From contig SHVY01000022.1 of the NCBI GenBank assembly GCA_009694045.1, forward strand, positions 1 to 49,209: 49,209 nt of DNA. The letters run 5' to 3'. Shown here piece by piece: positions 15,095 through 25,302 of this stretch (the stretch's first letter is position 1; every line of letters begins with the position of its first letter). The stretch comes from Alphaproteobacteria bacterium. Lineage in GTDB: Bacteria; Pseudomonadota; Alphaproteobacteria; SP197. The translations under genes were made by a program, and so were the position numbers. Below the pieces are notes generated by a model. That model saw nothing but the letters and a program-made list of their open reading frames with translations. It was not told the DNA's origin and did not search any database.

Positions 15095-15962
15095 ATGCCG
15101 CGACTCCATGTCCTTAATTTCCGACTGTCCCCGGCGTCGCTCGAACGGCTCCACGACGCGGCCTTTGCCGGCGCCGGCTGGTCGCCCTCGACGCTGGGCG
15201 AGCGCCGAGAAACCTACTTCGACGACCCCCACGGCAAGTTCGGGAAGCGGCAGCTCAGTCTATGCATGCGCGACGACGGCGGTGTCGGGCGCGAGGTGGT
15301 CGCGTGGCACCCGAGGATTGGGGCGTGGCTGGGCGCCACCCAGGTGTGGAGCAAACCAACGACGGCGTCGCGCCCTACCCTCAAGGGCTTCGGCGATGCC
15401 AACCTGCAAGGTATCCTTCCCGCGAGGCTGAATCCGGGCGACCTCGGCGCGTATTGCTCCCACGACTCCCAGCGCGTTGCGCGAACCCGATCGCCCCGGC
15501 GCGGCACCTCGGTGACCCTAACGATCGTCACCGGCGCCTTGGTGGCCGGGCGGCGCCGGAGGCGGATCAGGGAACTTGAAGTCGGCCTTGTTCGAGGGGC
15601 GCCGCATCCGGCGGCTGGGGAAATCGTTCGATCCCGGGGACGCCGAGCGGCTGCACCGCATTCGACTTGCCGCGAAGCGTGCCCGCTATACGACCGAGTT
15701 CCTCGTAAGCCTCGCACCGGCCAAGGGCGCCAAGGACTACCTCGCGGCCCTGAAGCAAGTGCAGGAATGCTTCGGCGCGAGCAACGACGCGACCTTCGCG
15801 GAACAGCGACTCGCCACCCTGAAACCGCCGGGCGCGAAGGACCTCGCGCGATCGTTGCTCGAGCGGCGCGCGAACGCGATCGGAGCCGACCAGTTGCATG
15901 CGTCATGGTCGGCGTTCGCGGCAACCACACCGCTCCACGTCGCCATGGGTTACGAGCCATGA
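15095..15962 (+). pseudogene. CYTH-CHAD domain gene, internally deleted and frameshifted
   Basis: The remains of a polyphosphate-associated CYTH-CHAD protein. The frame from ATG 15095 gives the CYTH part: ETYFDDPHGKFGKRQLSLCM (about 42-61) down to IRELEVGLVRG (the ELE-x-L-x-G motif). From about 15576 another frame gives the C-terminal half of a CHAD domain: GRRIRRLGKSF, LHRIRLAAKRARYTTEFL and LKQVQECFGASNDATFAEQ. Intact proteins of this type run to about 500 residues; here only about 289 codons exist, so the CHAD N-terminal half is missing and the frame is broken at the junction. CHAD domains bind polyphosphate, which fits the neighbouring ppk and ppx. The 3' end overlaps sixA by 13 nt. Confidence 0.75.
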
Positions 15963-16483
15963 GCTTGGGGTTCGAGGTCCTCGGGTCGGACGAAGGCTTG
16001 CAGTCGGAGGGATCTCGGCCCCAGGTCGGCCCAGGTCCGATCCTCGGCCGACAGGATGGCGAGCCCACCCGTGGGGTACTTGGACCGCATGTGGACCATC
16101 GCCGTCCGATCCCCGTCAGCCGCAAGCGACAGGCCGAGTTCATGGACATCCGGATTGTGAGCGATGACCAGGACGGCGGTGTGGTGACCGCCATGGGTCC
16201 TGATCTGGCGAAGAATCGCCCCTGCCCCACCAAGGTACAGCGTGGGGTCGTGCCGCACGACGGCGTTCGCCGGAAGGGCGGCGCGCACCGCCTCAAGCGA
16301 CTCGCACGTACGCCGCGCCGTCGAACACAGGACGAGGCCGGGGCGGATCGGAAGGTCGCGGAGGCGGCGAGCCATGGCGGATCCGGCTGCCCTGCCGCGG
16401 GCATTCAAGGTCCGGTCGTGGTCAGCGACCCCTGGATCGGAATGGGACGATTTGAAATGCCGCAGCAACAGAAGCGTGATCAC
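15950..16483 (-). CDS. sixA: Histidine phosphatase family protein (SixA-like)
   Basis: Phosphohistidine phosphatase-like member of the histidine phosphatase superfamily, 177 residues. The catalytic motif is [13 protein letters not shown] near the start (the R-H-G type motif with R8-H9), with [21 protein letters not shown] and the second histidine in [11 protein letters not shown], the SixA pattern. It is divergent from ppk1 with 85 nt between starts, and convergent with the CYTH-CHAD remnant. Its place between CHAD and ppk suggests a role linked to polyphosphate metabolism or phosphohistidine on Ppk (inference). Confidence 0.88.
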   Translation of the reverse strand: MITLLLLRHFKSSHSDPGVADHDRTLNARGRAAGSAMARRLRDLPIRPGLVLCSTARRTCESLEAVRAALPANAVVRHDPTLYLGGAGAILRQIRTHGGHHTAVLVIAHNPDVHELGLSLAADGDRTAMVHMRSKYPTGGLAILSAEDRTWADLGPRSLRLQAFVRPEDLEPQAHGS

Positions 16484-16568
16484 GGCCCAGACGGCTCCAT
16501 CGCGGTACTTTCATTGTTGTATGCTACCAAAGGCACCCGCTGAGGCTACACGAGACCGGAGTGAACCG

Positions 16569-18719
16569 ATGAACCAGCCACACGCCGACGTGGCGCCAAT
16601 CCCGGCGATCGACGCCAAATCACGTGAACGGTTCATCAACCGGGAACTGTCGTGGCTGAAGTTCAACGAACGGGTCCTGGACGAAACCTACAACACGAAT
16701 CACCCCCTGCTCGAGCGTGTCCGATTCCTGTCGATTTCGGCGAAGAATCTGGACGAGTTCTACATGGTCCGGGTCGCCGGCCTGGTCGGCCAGATGCGGG
16801 CCGGCGTGACGACGACGTTCCTCGATGGCCTGACGCCCGCCCAGCAGCTTGCCGCGATTCGACTGGAAGCGCGCGCGCTGATGCGCCGGCAATCCGAATG
16901 TTGGACGGCCCTGCGCGAAGAACTCAAGGCAAACAACATCGCCGTGATCGACGCGGCCGATCTCGACGACGCCGATCGCTCCTGGTTGGAGAACTACTTC
17001 GCGGAGCAGATCGAGCCGGTCCTCACTCCCCTGGCCATCGACCCGGCGCACCCCTTCCCGTTCCTGCCGAATTTCGGGTTCGCGCTCGTGCTCCAACTTC
17101 TCCGGGTCGCGGACGGCAACATGCAGCGCGCCCTCGTGCTCTTGCCGCCGCGGGCCGAACGGTTCATCCGGCTGCCGGGCGACACCGTCCGCTACTTGTG
17201 CCTCGAAACCGTGGTTCGGCTGTTCCTGCATCGGCTGTTCCCCGGCTTCACGGTGACCAGCGAGGGCCTGTTCCGCATTGTCCGGGACAGCGAGGTCGAA
17301 ATCGAGGAAGAGGCTGAAGACCTCGTCCGGGTTTACGAAAGCGCCCTGAAGCGGCGGCGGCGCGGCAGCGTCATTCGCCTGAAGGTGAGCGCCGATCTTC
17401 CGGACGTGTTGCTCAAATTCGTGCGCGACGAGTTCGACGTGCAGCAGGACGATGTATACCGCTCCGAAGGCATTCTTGGGCTGGCGGATATCGAGCAGCT
17501 GATCGACAAGAACCGGACGGATTTTCTGTTCACGCCCTACATCCCGCGGTTCCCGGAACGGATCCGCGATTACGGCGGCGATTGCTTCGCGGCGGTGCGG
17601 CACAAGGACATCATCGTCCATCACCCCTACGAAAGCTTCGACGTCGTCGTGCAGTTCATTCGGCAGGCGGCCGAGGATCCCGCCGTCGTGGCGATCAAGC
17701 AGACCCTGTATCGCACCAGCAACGATTCCCCCATCGTCCGCGCCCTGGTCAGCGCGGCGGAGGCGGGCAAGTCGGTGACCGCGCTGGTCGAGCTCAAGGC
17801 ACGGTTCGACGAGGAAGCGAACATCCGCTGGGCTCGGGATCTGGAGCGGGCCGGAGCTCAGGTCGTCTACGGGTTCATCAACCTCAAGACCCACTCCAAG
17901 ATCTCGCTGGTGGTGCGGCGCGAGGCCGGGCGGCTAGTGTCCTACGTTCATTTCGGCACCGGGAACTACCACCCGGTGACGGCGCGCATCTACACCGACT
18001 TGTCGTTCTTCACCTGCGATCCCGCCCTGTGCCGCGACGCCAATCGCGTGTTCAACTATCTTACGGGCTACGCCAAACCCGAGCGCCTCGAGAAGTTGGC
18101 GATGGCTCCCCTGACCCTGCGCGATACGGTGATCGACTTGATCAACGAGGAGATCCGGCACGTTCGCGAGGGGCGGCCCGGGGCGATCTGGGTGAAGCTG
18201 AACGCATTGGTCGACCGCAAGGTGATCGATGCCCTCTACCGCGCCTCATGCGCCGGGGTGCAGATCGATCTGGTCATCCGCGGCATCTGTTGCCTGCGCC
18301 CCGGCATTCCGGGTCTGTCCGAGAACATTCGGGTGAAGAGCATCGTCGGGCGGTTCCTCGAACATTCGCGAATCGTCTGCACCGGAGCCGGCCACGGCCT
18401 TCCGTCCCGCCATGCCAAGGTGTACATCTCCTCCGCCGACTGGATGGCGCGCAACTTCGACTGGCGGGTCGAGACCATGATTCCGATCGAGAATCCGACG
18501 GTGCACCAGCAGGTGCTCGACCAGATCATGGTGGCCAACCTGCGCGATGTGGCCCAGAGCTGGATGCTGCGTTCCGACGGCACCTATGAGCGGGCGCCGG
18601 CCGAGAAGAACGCCCCAAGCGCCCATCAGTTCTTCATGACCAATCCGAGCCTCTCGGGCCGGGGCACCGGTTTGGCCCGTCCCAAGGGTAAGGCTCAGGC
18701 CAAGCGCGCGGCCGAATAG
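16569..18719 (+). CDS. ppk1: Polyphosphate kinase 1
   Basis: Makes inorganic polyphosphate from ATP reversibly through a phosphohistidine intermediate. It has 716 residues from ATG 16569 behind CGGAGTG. The N-terminal [18 protein letters not shown] is diagnostic. Further marks are [20 protein letters not shown], the head domain [65 protein letters not shown], and the catalytic C-terminal [20 protein letters not shown]. All key regions are intact. ppx starts five bases after its stop, so the two form an operon. Confidence 0.98.
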   Translation: MNQPHADVAPIPAIDAKSRERFINRELSWLKFNERVLDETYNTNHPLLERVRFLSISAKNLDEFYMVRVAGLVGQMRAGVTTTFLDGLTPAQQLAAIRLEARALMRRQSECWTALREELKANNIAVIDAADLDDADRSWLENYFAEQIEPVLTPLAIDPAHPFPFLPNFGFALVLQLLRVADGNMQRALVLLPPRAERFIRLPGDTVRYLCLETVVRLFLHRLFPGFTVTSEGLFRIVRDSEVEIEEEAEDLVRVYESALKRRRRGSVIRLKVSADLPDVLLKFVRDEFDVQQDDVYRSEGILGLADIEQLIDKNRTDFLFTPYIPRFPERIRDYGGDCFAAVRHKDIIVHHPYESFDVVVQFIRQAAEDPAVVAIKQTLYRTSNDSPIVRALVSAAEAGKSVTALVELKARFDEEANIRWARDLERAGAQVVYGFINLKTHSKISLVVRREAGRLVSYVHFGTGNYHPVTARIYTDLSFFTCDPALCRDANRVFNYLTGYAKPERLEKLAMAPLTLRDTVIDLINEEIRHVREGRPGAIWVKLNALVDRKVIDALYRASCAGVQIDLVIRGICCLRPGIPGLSENIRVKSIVGRFLEHSRIVCTGAGHGLPSRHAKVYISSADWMARNFDWRVETMIPIENPTVHQQVLDQIMVANLRDVAQSWMLRSDGTYERAPAEKNAPSAHQFFMTNPSLSGRGTGLARPKGKAQAKRAAE

Positions 18720-18724
18720 CGCGC

Positions 18725-20251
18725 ATGCCGGGACGGAAGAGGGCATCTTCGACCAAGCCGTCGTCCATCGCCGTGGTCGACATCGGCTCGAACTCGGTTC
18801 GGCTGGTGGTGTTCGACGGCCTGAAGCGCATGCCCCTGGTGTTGCACAACGAGAAGGTCACCTGCGAACTCGGCCGCGGGCTGGGAACGACGGGCCGCCT
18901 TGAGCCGGCGGCGATCGAGAAGACCGTCGCGAGCGTCACCCGTTTCGTCGACCAGGCGCAGGGCTGGGGGGCCGGGCGCATCACCCTGCTGGCCACCGCC
19001 GCGGTGCGCGATGCCGTCAATGGACCCGTCCTCACCCAGCAACTGACGGAGCGGTTGCGCCTTCCGGTTGCGGTGCTGAGTGGAGCCCAGGAGGCGAAGC
19101 TCTCGGCCATGGGGGTCGTCTTCGGCGAACCCAGGGCCCAAGGGATCATGGGTGACCTGGGTGGCGGAAGTCTGGAATTCGTGGCGCTCGACAACGGGCG
19201 ACCCGGCCGCAACGCGACGCTACCGCTTGGCCCATTGCGTCTCATGGGTATCGCCGATGTGCCGACCTCGGCCACGGCCCGTGACGCGATCGACGGGCCG
19301 CTCGCGGATCTCGCCTGGTTGCCCCAGTCGTCCGGCCAGACCTTCTACGCCGTCGGTGGTGCGTGGCGGTCCCTTGCCCGACTGCACATGGACCAGGTCG
19401 ATCACCCGCTCAGGATCATCCACCACTATCGGATCAGCCGCGCCGAGGCCGAGGACGTCTGCGGTCTCGTGGTCCGGCTTGGCCGCCAATCCCTCCGTCG
19501 GATCGTCGCGGTGTCGCGCAATCGGCTCGATGTGCTTCCCTGGGCGGCTTTAACCCTGCAACGGATCCTCGCGGCCGTGGCGCCGACCGAGGTGGTCTTC
19601 TCCGCCAATGGCCTGCGCGAAGGCTACTTGTTGAGCCTGTTGCCGCCCGCCCTGCGGCGGCTCGACCCGCTCATCGCCGCCTGCCGGGACATGGTGGCGG
19701 GGCGTGACCGCATGGCATCCCAGGGCGATGCCGTGTTTCGCTGGATGTCGCCGATCTTCCCCGAGGAACCGGAGGCGGAGACCCGGCTGCGGCACGCCGC
19801 CAGCATCCTCGGCGACATGGCCTGGCGCGATCATCCGGAATACCGCGCCGAAAGCTCGTTCCTTGCGGCACTGCGATTCCCCTACAACTGCATCGCCCAT
19901 GACGAACGCGCCTTTCTCGCGATCGCCCTGCTGGCTCGCTACGGAGCATCCGTGGAGTTGGATCTGGCGCGAGGCGCCCGGTCCCTGCTCGATGGCGAGG
20001 CGGTGAAGCGAGCCGTCGTCCTGGGCCTTGCCCTGCGTCTTGCGCGCACGCTGGCGGAGGGTTCGGCAACTTGGTTTACGGCGTGGACGCTTCGCCTCGA
20101 TTCCAAGCGGCTTGTCATCGAGCCCACCGGTTCGGCTCGCACGCCTGAACTCGGCGACGGCGAGCAGCGCCGGTTCGCGGCCCTGGCGGCGGCGTTGGGC
20201 CGCGACCCGGAGGTCGCGGCCCCGTCGAAGGCCCGAACCGCTGCCCGTTAG
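18725..20251 (+). CDS. ppx: Exopolyphosphatase / Ppx-GppA phosphatase
   Basis: Removes phosphate from polyphosphate ends, and in some members from pppGpp. It has 508 residues. The ASKHA-fold motifs are SSIAVVDIGSNSVRLVVFDG (about 13-32), the second phosphate loop GIMGDLGGGSLEFVALDNG, ATAAVRDA and SGAQEAKLSAMG. The C-terminal helical HD-like region (YNCIAHDERAFLAIALLARY) is the usual Ppx C-terminal domain. It is co-transcribed with ppk1 (five-base gap). Its end overlaps the convergent transaminase stop by four bases. Confidence 0.95.
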   Translation: MPGRKRASSTKPSSIAVVDIGSNSVRLVVFDGLKRMPLVLHNEKVTCELGRGLGTTGRLEPAAIEKTVASVTRFVDQAQGWGAGRITLLATAAVRDAVNGPVLTQQLTERLRLPVAVLSGAQEAKLSAMGVVFGEPRAQGIMGDLGGGSLEFVALDNGRPGRNATLPLGPLRLMGIADVPTSATARDAIDGPLADLAWLPQSSGQTFYAVGGAWRSLARLHMDQVDHPLRIIHHYRISRAEAEDVCGLVVRLGRQSLRRIVAVSRNRLDVLPWAALTLQRILAAVAPTEVVFSANGLREGYLLSLLPPALRRLDPLIAACRDMVAGRDRMASQGDAVFRWMSPIFPEEPEAETRLRHAASILGDMAWRDHPEYRAESSFLAALRFPYNCIAHDERAFLAIALLARYGASVELDLARGARSLLDGEAVKRAVVLGLALRLARTLAEGSATWFTAWTLRLDSKRLVIEPTGSARTPELGDGEQRRFAALAAALGRDPEVAAPSKARTAAR

Positions 20252-21648
20252 CCCTTCCAGGTCCCCGAGCGAACCAGTTCGTCCGCGGTCTCGGTGATCG
20301 CGGCACTCATGATGTCGAACATTTGGTCCACTTGACCCGATGCGATGACGAGCGGCGGCGAGAACACACAGAGATGGCCCATGGGCCGCAGGATAAGTCC
20401 CTTGTCCTGGCACTTGCGGTCAATCGTGGCTCCGACCTTCATCTCCCAGGGGAACGGCTCCTTCGTCTTGCGATCGCTCACGCATTCGACGCAGCCCATG
20501 AGGCCCACGCCACGAACGTCGCCGACCATGGGATGATTCCCGAGGGCGCGTAGACGCTGCTGAAAGTGCGGGGTGATCTTGCGGACGTGGCCGCATAGAT
20601 CGTTCCGCTCCATGATTTCGATGTTCTTCAATGCCGCGGCGCACGCCACCGGGTGTCCAGAGTACGTGAATCCGTTGCTGAAGACCGCCGTTTTCTCATC
20701 TGAATCAAGGATATCCTGGTACAACTTCTCAGATGCGATGAACGCTCCCAGGGGGATGTAGCCGGACGTCAGGCCCTTCGCGCAGATGATGATGTCGGGG
20801 ACGACGCCAAACACGTCGTCCGACGCGAACATATGCCCGAGCCGCCCGAACCCTGTAACCACCTCGTCGGAGATGTACAGCACACCGTGCTTGCGGCAAA
20901 CCTCCAGGCACTTCCTGTGGTAGCCGTCGGGGGGGATGATGACGCCACCCGATGCCAGGATTGGCTCGGCGATAAAGCAGGCGACGCGGTCGGGGCCGAT
21001 CTCCAGGATCTTGTCTTCCAGGTCCTTGACCTTGGCCGTGCAGAACTCCGCCTCGCTCATGCCATCGGGCCGACGGTACGGGTTCGGTGACGGCAGGTGG
21101 TGCACCAAGTTCGTCATCAAATCCATGTGGGTCGTGTCACGCGGCTTGCCGCACAGGGAGGCAGCGAGGTACGTGCTGCCGTGGTACGCGCCCTCGCGGC
21201 TGATGATGGCCTTCTTGTCCGGCCGACCGGTCACGTTGAAGTAGAACCAGGCGAAACGGACCGCCGAATCGACCGCCGTGGACCCGCCGGTGGCGAAGAA
21301 CACGCGGTTCAGGTCGCCAGGCGCGAGTTCGGCGATCTTCGCCCCAAGCTCCGCATGCGGCGGCGTCGAGAGCTTCCCGAACGGAGAAAAGTACGTCATG
21401 CGCCGAACCTGATCAGCGATGGTCTGGGCCATCTCCTCATTGCCGTAGCCAATTTGGACGCACCACATGCCGCCGGGGCCGTCGATGTACTGCTCCCCGT
21501 CGGTATCACGGACGTAGATACTCTCGGAATCGGCGAGTAGGAGCGTGTCCTGTTTGTCGGAGGAATTCAGAAAACCCCAAGGATGGATGACGTGCTCGTT
21601 ATCCTTTTCCCGAAGTTCGGTGGTATTGAAAGGGAGATTTCTCGTCAC
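20248..21648 (-). CDS. Class III aminotransferase (omega-amino acid/taurine-pyruvate type)
   Basis: PLP-dependent transaminase, 466 residues. Motifs: GGMWCVQIGYGNEEMAQTI and MTYFSPFGKLSTPPH (substrate entrance), FFATGGSTAVDSAVRFAWFY (phosphate cup), REGAYHGSTYLAASL, ISDEVVTGFGRLG (ring-binding Asp) and the lysine in ICAKGLTSGYIPLGAF. The family covers beta-alanine, taurine and polyamine transaminases; the substrate is open. It starts at GTG 21648 with AAGGTG five bases upstream. Its upstream 130 bases look clearly richer in A and T than neighbours, and codon choice is less extreme, so transfer is possible. It is a single gene, convergent with ppx. Confidence 0.92.
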   Translation of the reverse strand: MTRNLPFNTTELREKDNEHVIHPWGFLNSSDKQDTLLLADSESIYVRDTDGEQYIDGPGGMWCVQIGYGNEEMAQTIADQVRRMTYFSPFGKLSTPPHAELGAKIAELAPGDLNRVFFATGGSTAVDSAVRFAWFYFNVTGRPDKKAIISREGAYHGSTYLAASLCGKPRDTTHMDLMTNLVHHLPSPNPYRRPDGMSEAEFCTAKVKDLEDKILEIGPDRVACFIAEPILASGGVIIPPDGYHRKCLEVCRKHGVLYISDEVVTGFGRLGHMFASDDVFGVVPDIIICAKGLTSGYIPLGAFIASEKLYQDILDSDEKTAVFSNGFTYSGHPVACAAALKNIEIMERNDLCGHVRKITPHFQQRLRALGNHPMVGDVRGVGLMGCVECVSDRKTKEPFPWEMKVGATIDRKCQDKGLILRPMGHLCVFSPPLVIASGQVDQMFDIMSAAITETADELVRSGTWKG

Positions 21649-21845
21649 GATTGCACCTTTTTCTGTTCTCTTACATCGGTTCTATGAACCCTTATCCAAG
21701 ATTGTTGCAAAGATATGGCTCATGGCTGGGTGCGAGGCCCAAACCAACTATAACCTAGACGCGTCGCTTGGGGGTTGGCAAGGGCGTTCGCCCAGGTACA
21801 GTGTGACATCATTGGGGGCGTTCCCGGGCAGGAGAGGGTCGAGAC

Positions 21846-22157
21846 ATGGAGTCAGCGCGGCGGCCACCGGCCAAGTCCACGGTCCAGGTCGACAACGACC
21901 GGACACGGGTGACGGAGTGGCGCTTTCCGCCGGGGGCCGCGACCGGCTGGCACCGGCATGGCTTCGACTACGTGGTTGTGCCGATGACGACGGGCGTCTT
22001 GCGGCTCGAGGGTCCCGACGGCACCCGTGACGCCCAGTTGACCGCGGGTAGCGCCTATTTCCGCGCGCTTGGGGTCGAGCACGACGTCATCAACGCGAGC
22101 CCGCACGAGTTCGTCTTCGTCGAGGTCGAATTCAAGGATAGTGCCGTCTCCGCGTGA
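21846..22157 (+). CDS. Small single-domain cupin protein
   Basis: A 103-residue cupin. The first cupin motif holds metal ligands in GATGWHRHGFDYVVVPMTTG (H-x-H spacing), and the second covers LTAGSAYFRALGVEHDVINA with a further His. This is a lone beta-barrel of the type found in sensors, isomerases and dioxygenase-like proteins; the function cannot be assigned. The ribosome site GGAGAGGG lies eight bases before ATG 21846. It lies between the transaminase (divergent) and the kinase pair; no clear link to either. Confidence 0.88.
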   Translation: MESARRPPAKSTVQVDNDRTRVTEWRFPPGAATGWHRHGFDYVVVPMTTGVLRLEGPDGTRDAQLTAGSAYFRALGVEHDVINASPHEFVFVEVEFKDSAVSA

Positions 22158-22375
22158 GTGCGGCATGGACCGGGACCGCAACCCCGGCCGTCGCCGCCTG
22201 ATGAATCGGAGATAAGCTGTACCCGTCCCCGCCGCCTCGGAACCAACCCGGTTCGCCAGGTGGGCGTTTCACCATTGCGCGAGTGTCGTGACCAACGCGG
22301 ACCGTCAACGCGCGGCACCGGGAGCCGCTACCAGACCCAACCTCTCTGACGACGTCGTTGCAGGACGCCGCCGCG

Positions 22376-24076
22376 ATGCGGGAACGCGCGGATCGGCATC
22401 GTCACTTCAGCATCGTCCTGGCGGCAAGCGTGTTCTGATCCTGCTCGCCATCGTCATCCATGACCTGATCATCGGCGAGGGTGCCATCATCCTGGGACCG
22501 AAGTCCTACACGGCCATCGCCTTCACCGTGATCCTGACCTTCGCCGCGCTGTTCTTCGACGGCCGGTCGCGCAATCGCACCCTTGGGGACCAGGCGCACG
22601 AACTGCACCGCCTGGCCAGAAAACTGCAGGAAACCGTCGATCGGCTGCAGCGGGTCAATGACGAGCTGGAGCTCGCGCGCGAGCACGCGGTCGCGGCCAA
22701 CCGGGCCAAGACGACGTTCCTCGCCAACATGAGCCACGAGATCCGCACGCCGCTGAACGGGGTGCTGGGCTATGCCCAGATCCTGGCGCGGAACCCGAAC
22801 CTGTCGCGACGGCAGCGCTCGATGGTCGAGACGATCAGCAACAGCGCGGCCAGTTGCTTGCGCTTCTGAATGACATCCTCGATCTGTCGAAGATCGAGGC
22901 GGGCGCGGTCGAGCTCAGGCCGATCGACTTCGACCTGGCCGATCTGCTGCGCGGGGTGGTGTCGATCTACCGCCCTCGGGCGGACGAAAAGGGGGTGATG
23001 CTCGAACTCTTGGGACCCGGATTGGCGACGGTACCCGTGCACGCCGATCAGGTCAGGCTGCGGCAGGTTCTCATCAATCTGGTCGACAATGCCGTCAAAT
23101 TCACCGACCGGGGCAGCGTGACCCTCGCCTGCGCACCGGGAGTCGACGCCAGCTACGCTTTCAGCGTGAGCGACACGGGGGTTGGCATCCCGGCGGATCT
23201 GCTGCGCACGGTGTTCACAATCCCTTCCAGCAGGGCGCGGACGGCATAAGGCGCGGCGGCACCGGGCTGGGCCTGGCGATTTCCCAGCGCCAGGTCGAGC
23301 TGATGGGCGGCCGCCTCGATCTCCAGTCGACATTGGGCCGGGGATCGAAGTTCTCGTTTTCCCTGACCCTCCCCCCGGCAGTGGGCGAGGTCTTCCTGCG
23401 CACCGATCGCGCCGGCAAGACCGTCCGACTGGCGGGCAGGCAACCCCTGAACGCCCTGGTGATCGAACGCCACGGCATCAGCCGCAACGTCATGGTCGGC
23501 ATCCTGGCGAAGATCGAATGCTCGGTCCGCGCCGCGCCAACCCTGGTCGACGCCACCAATGTTCTGGACGGTTGGCGTCCCCACATCGTGTTCGCGGAAG
23601 TTCACGGTCTGGCCGACATCTTGCCGGAAATCGTGCATTACTTGGCGAACTTCGGCAGCCCACCCGAGGCCAAGGTCGTCGCCGTCGGGCCGGCCGACGA
23701 GCGCGCCCTGCGCATGTGCCGCGAGGCGGGGTTCGCCGACGTTCTGGCGCTGCCCGTACGCGCCGAGGCGGTCTATTCCGCTCTCAAGACTCATCTCGGT
23801 GCCCGCTTCGAGGTCGTATCCGAGGAACCCGAAACGCCGCAGAAACCGGAGGATCGCGGGTCGGGCATCCCCGTGCTTGAACCCCAGTTGCGCGAACGGT
23901 TGCTGGCGGCCGCGCGGTCCTACAGCGTCACCGAGCTGCGCGCCGCCATCGACGTCGTGGCGTCCGCCGGTCCGGAATACGCGGAATTTGCCGAACGTCT
24001 GGCGGGATTGGTTCGCGGCTACGACCTTGAAGCCATCCTCAAGCTGATCGAGCCGGGCCATGCGCCACGAGCGTGA
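22376..24076 (+). pseudogene. Membrane histidine kinase with C-terminal pseudo-receiver, three apparent frameshifts
   Basis: Two-component sensor kinase readable only by joining four frames. From ATG 22376: a membrane segment (FSIVLAASVF, then after a break near 22433 LILLAIVIHDLI), a second one ([15 protein letters not shown]), a coiled linker, and His[22 protein letters not shown] with the phospho-His. After a break near 22847 come [14 protein letters not shown] and the ATP-site N box [14 protein letters not shown] with VSDTGVGI. After a break near 23218 comes [10 protein letters not shown] receiver-like domain (about 23440-23800) follows, in which the phospho-Asp position reads VFAEVHG, then a helical tail ending [13 protein letters not shown]. 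The first two breaks are repaired by adding one base each. ATG 22376 has AGGAC upstream. Its end overlaps the next gene by 17 nt. Confidence 0.78.
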
Positions 24077-25206
24077 TACCCGCCTGATCAGCCGCAAGGT
24101 GTTGGTCGTCGACGACACCCCGGCGAATATCGACCTGCTGCTGACGATCCTGGAACCTCAGGGTTTCAACGTCCTGGTCGCCACCTCCGGCGAAGCCGCG
24201 ATCCGGGTGGCCCTCCAGACCATGCCCGACCTCATCCTCCTGGACGTGATGATGCCGGGAATCGACGGGCTCGAGACCTGCCGACGGCTCAAGGCCGACG
24301 CACGGTTCTCCGACACGCCCATCATCTTCGTCGCCGCCCGCGACGACACCGAGGACGTGGTGACGGCCTTCGACCTGGGCGCCGTCGATTACATCGCCAA
24401 GCCCTATCGCCATGAAGAGGTGCTGGTGCGGGTTCGCACGCACATGCTGATCAAGGTCCTGACGGACGCGTTGCACGTCAAGGCGGCCGAGGCGGAAACC
24501 CTTCTCCACATCCTCTGCCACGACCTGCAGAACTCGGTCGGGGCGGCGCAAGGTTACATTTCGTTGATCGACAAGCAGGGCATGGTGCCCGAAAGCGCCG
24601 ATTACCTCGGCGAGACGCGCGCGACGGTGACCCGTGCCTTGATGATCATCGATCATGTCCGCGAGTTGCGGGCGTTGACCACGGGCAAACGCCGGCTTGC
24701 GCTTGGACCCGTGGCGTTGAGCGAATGTTTCGACGCCATGGCCAGCATCTTCCGCCTTCGGCTGGCGGAGAAGCGCGTCACCTTGGTGGCGCCGAAGGGA
24801 CTGACGGCCGACCACGCGGTCGTCGTCGATGAAGTTTCGTTCGTCAACGGCGTCCTCAATAACATCGTCTCCAACGCCATCAAATTCTCGCATCCCGGGC
24901 CGACGATCAGATTTGCGCTGGAAGACCGCGGCCCCTGGGTACGGATCCGCCTAAGCGACGATGGCATCGGCATGTCCGAGGTGCTGCTCGACAACCTGTT
25001 CCGAACCGATCAGCCGACGTCCCGCCCCGGTACCGCGGGCGAGCTCGGCACCGGATTTGGCATGCTCCTCATCAAGTAGTATCATGGATCTGTTCGGCGG
25101 ATCTATCGAGGTCGAAAGCCACGAGAACGAAGGGCGCGGCCCCTCCGGAACGACCGTGCACTTGAACTTGCCGAAGGCCGGCGCGGACGTGGCGACGGCG
25201 GCCTGA
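24060..25206 (+). pseudogene. Response regulator-histidine kinase hybrid, frameshifted near its C-terminus
   Basis: A receiver domain (KVLVVDDTPANIDLLLTI, phospho-Asp in LILLDVMMPGIDG, Lys in YIAKPYR) is fused to a kinase with an atypical phospho-acceptor helix (HILCHDLQNSVGAAQGYISL), N box NNIVSNAIKFS and SDDGIGM. The open frame stops at 25079 within the last ATP-lid region (GTGFGMLLIK then TAG). The proper ending (SIMDLFGGSIEVESHENEG ... HLNLPKAG) continues in another frame to 25206, so one extra base near 25074 explains the break. The start overlaps the upstream kinase by 17 nt, so the two formed one signalling unit. The truncated 339-residue product would lack the last strands of the ATPase fold. 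Confidence 0.78.
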
Positions 25207-25302
25207 GGCAGCGAACGACGCCTTGATCGACGTCGGTCCCCTGGCTACTGTTGCTGTCCCCTCGCCCCCCTGGCCCCTGGCCCCTCGCCCTCCCTGGATC
25301 TC

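Noticed and set aside
25258..25297. CCCCTGG-like tandem repeat before cysK
   Set aside because: Only a few degenerate units; too short and irregular to call a repeat array.
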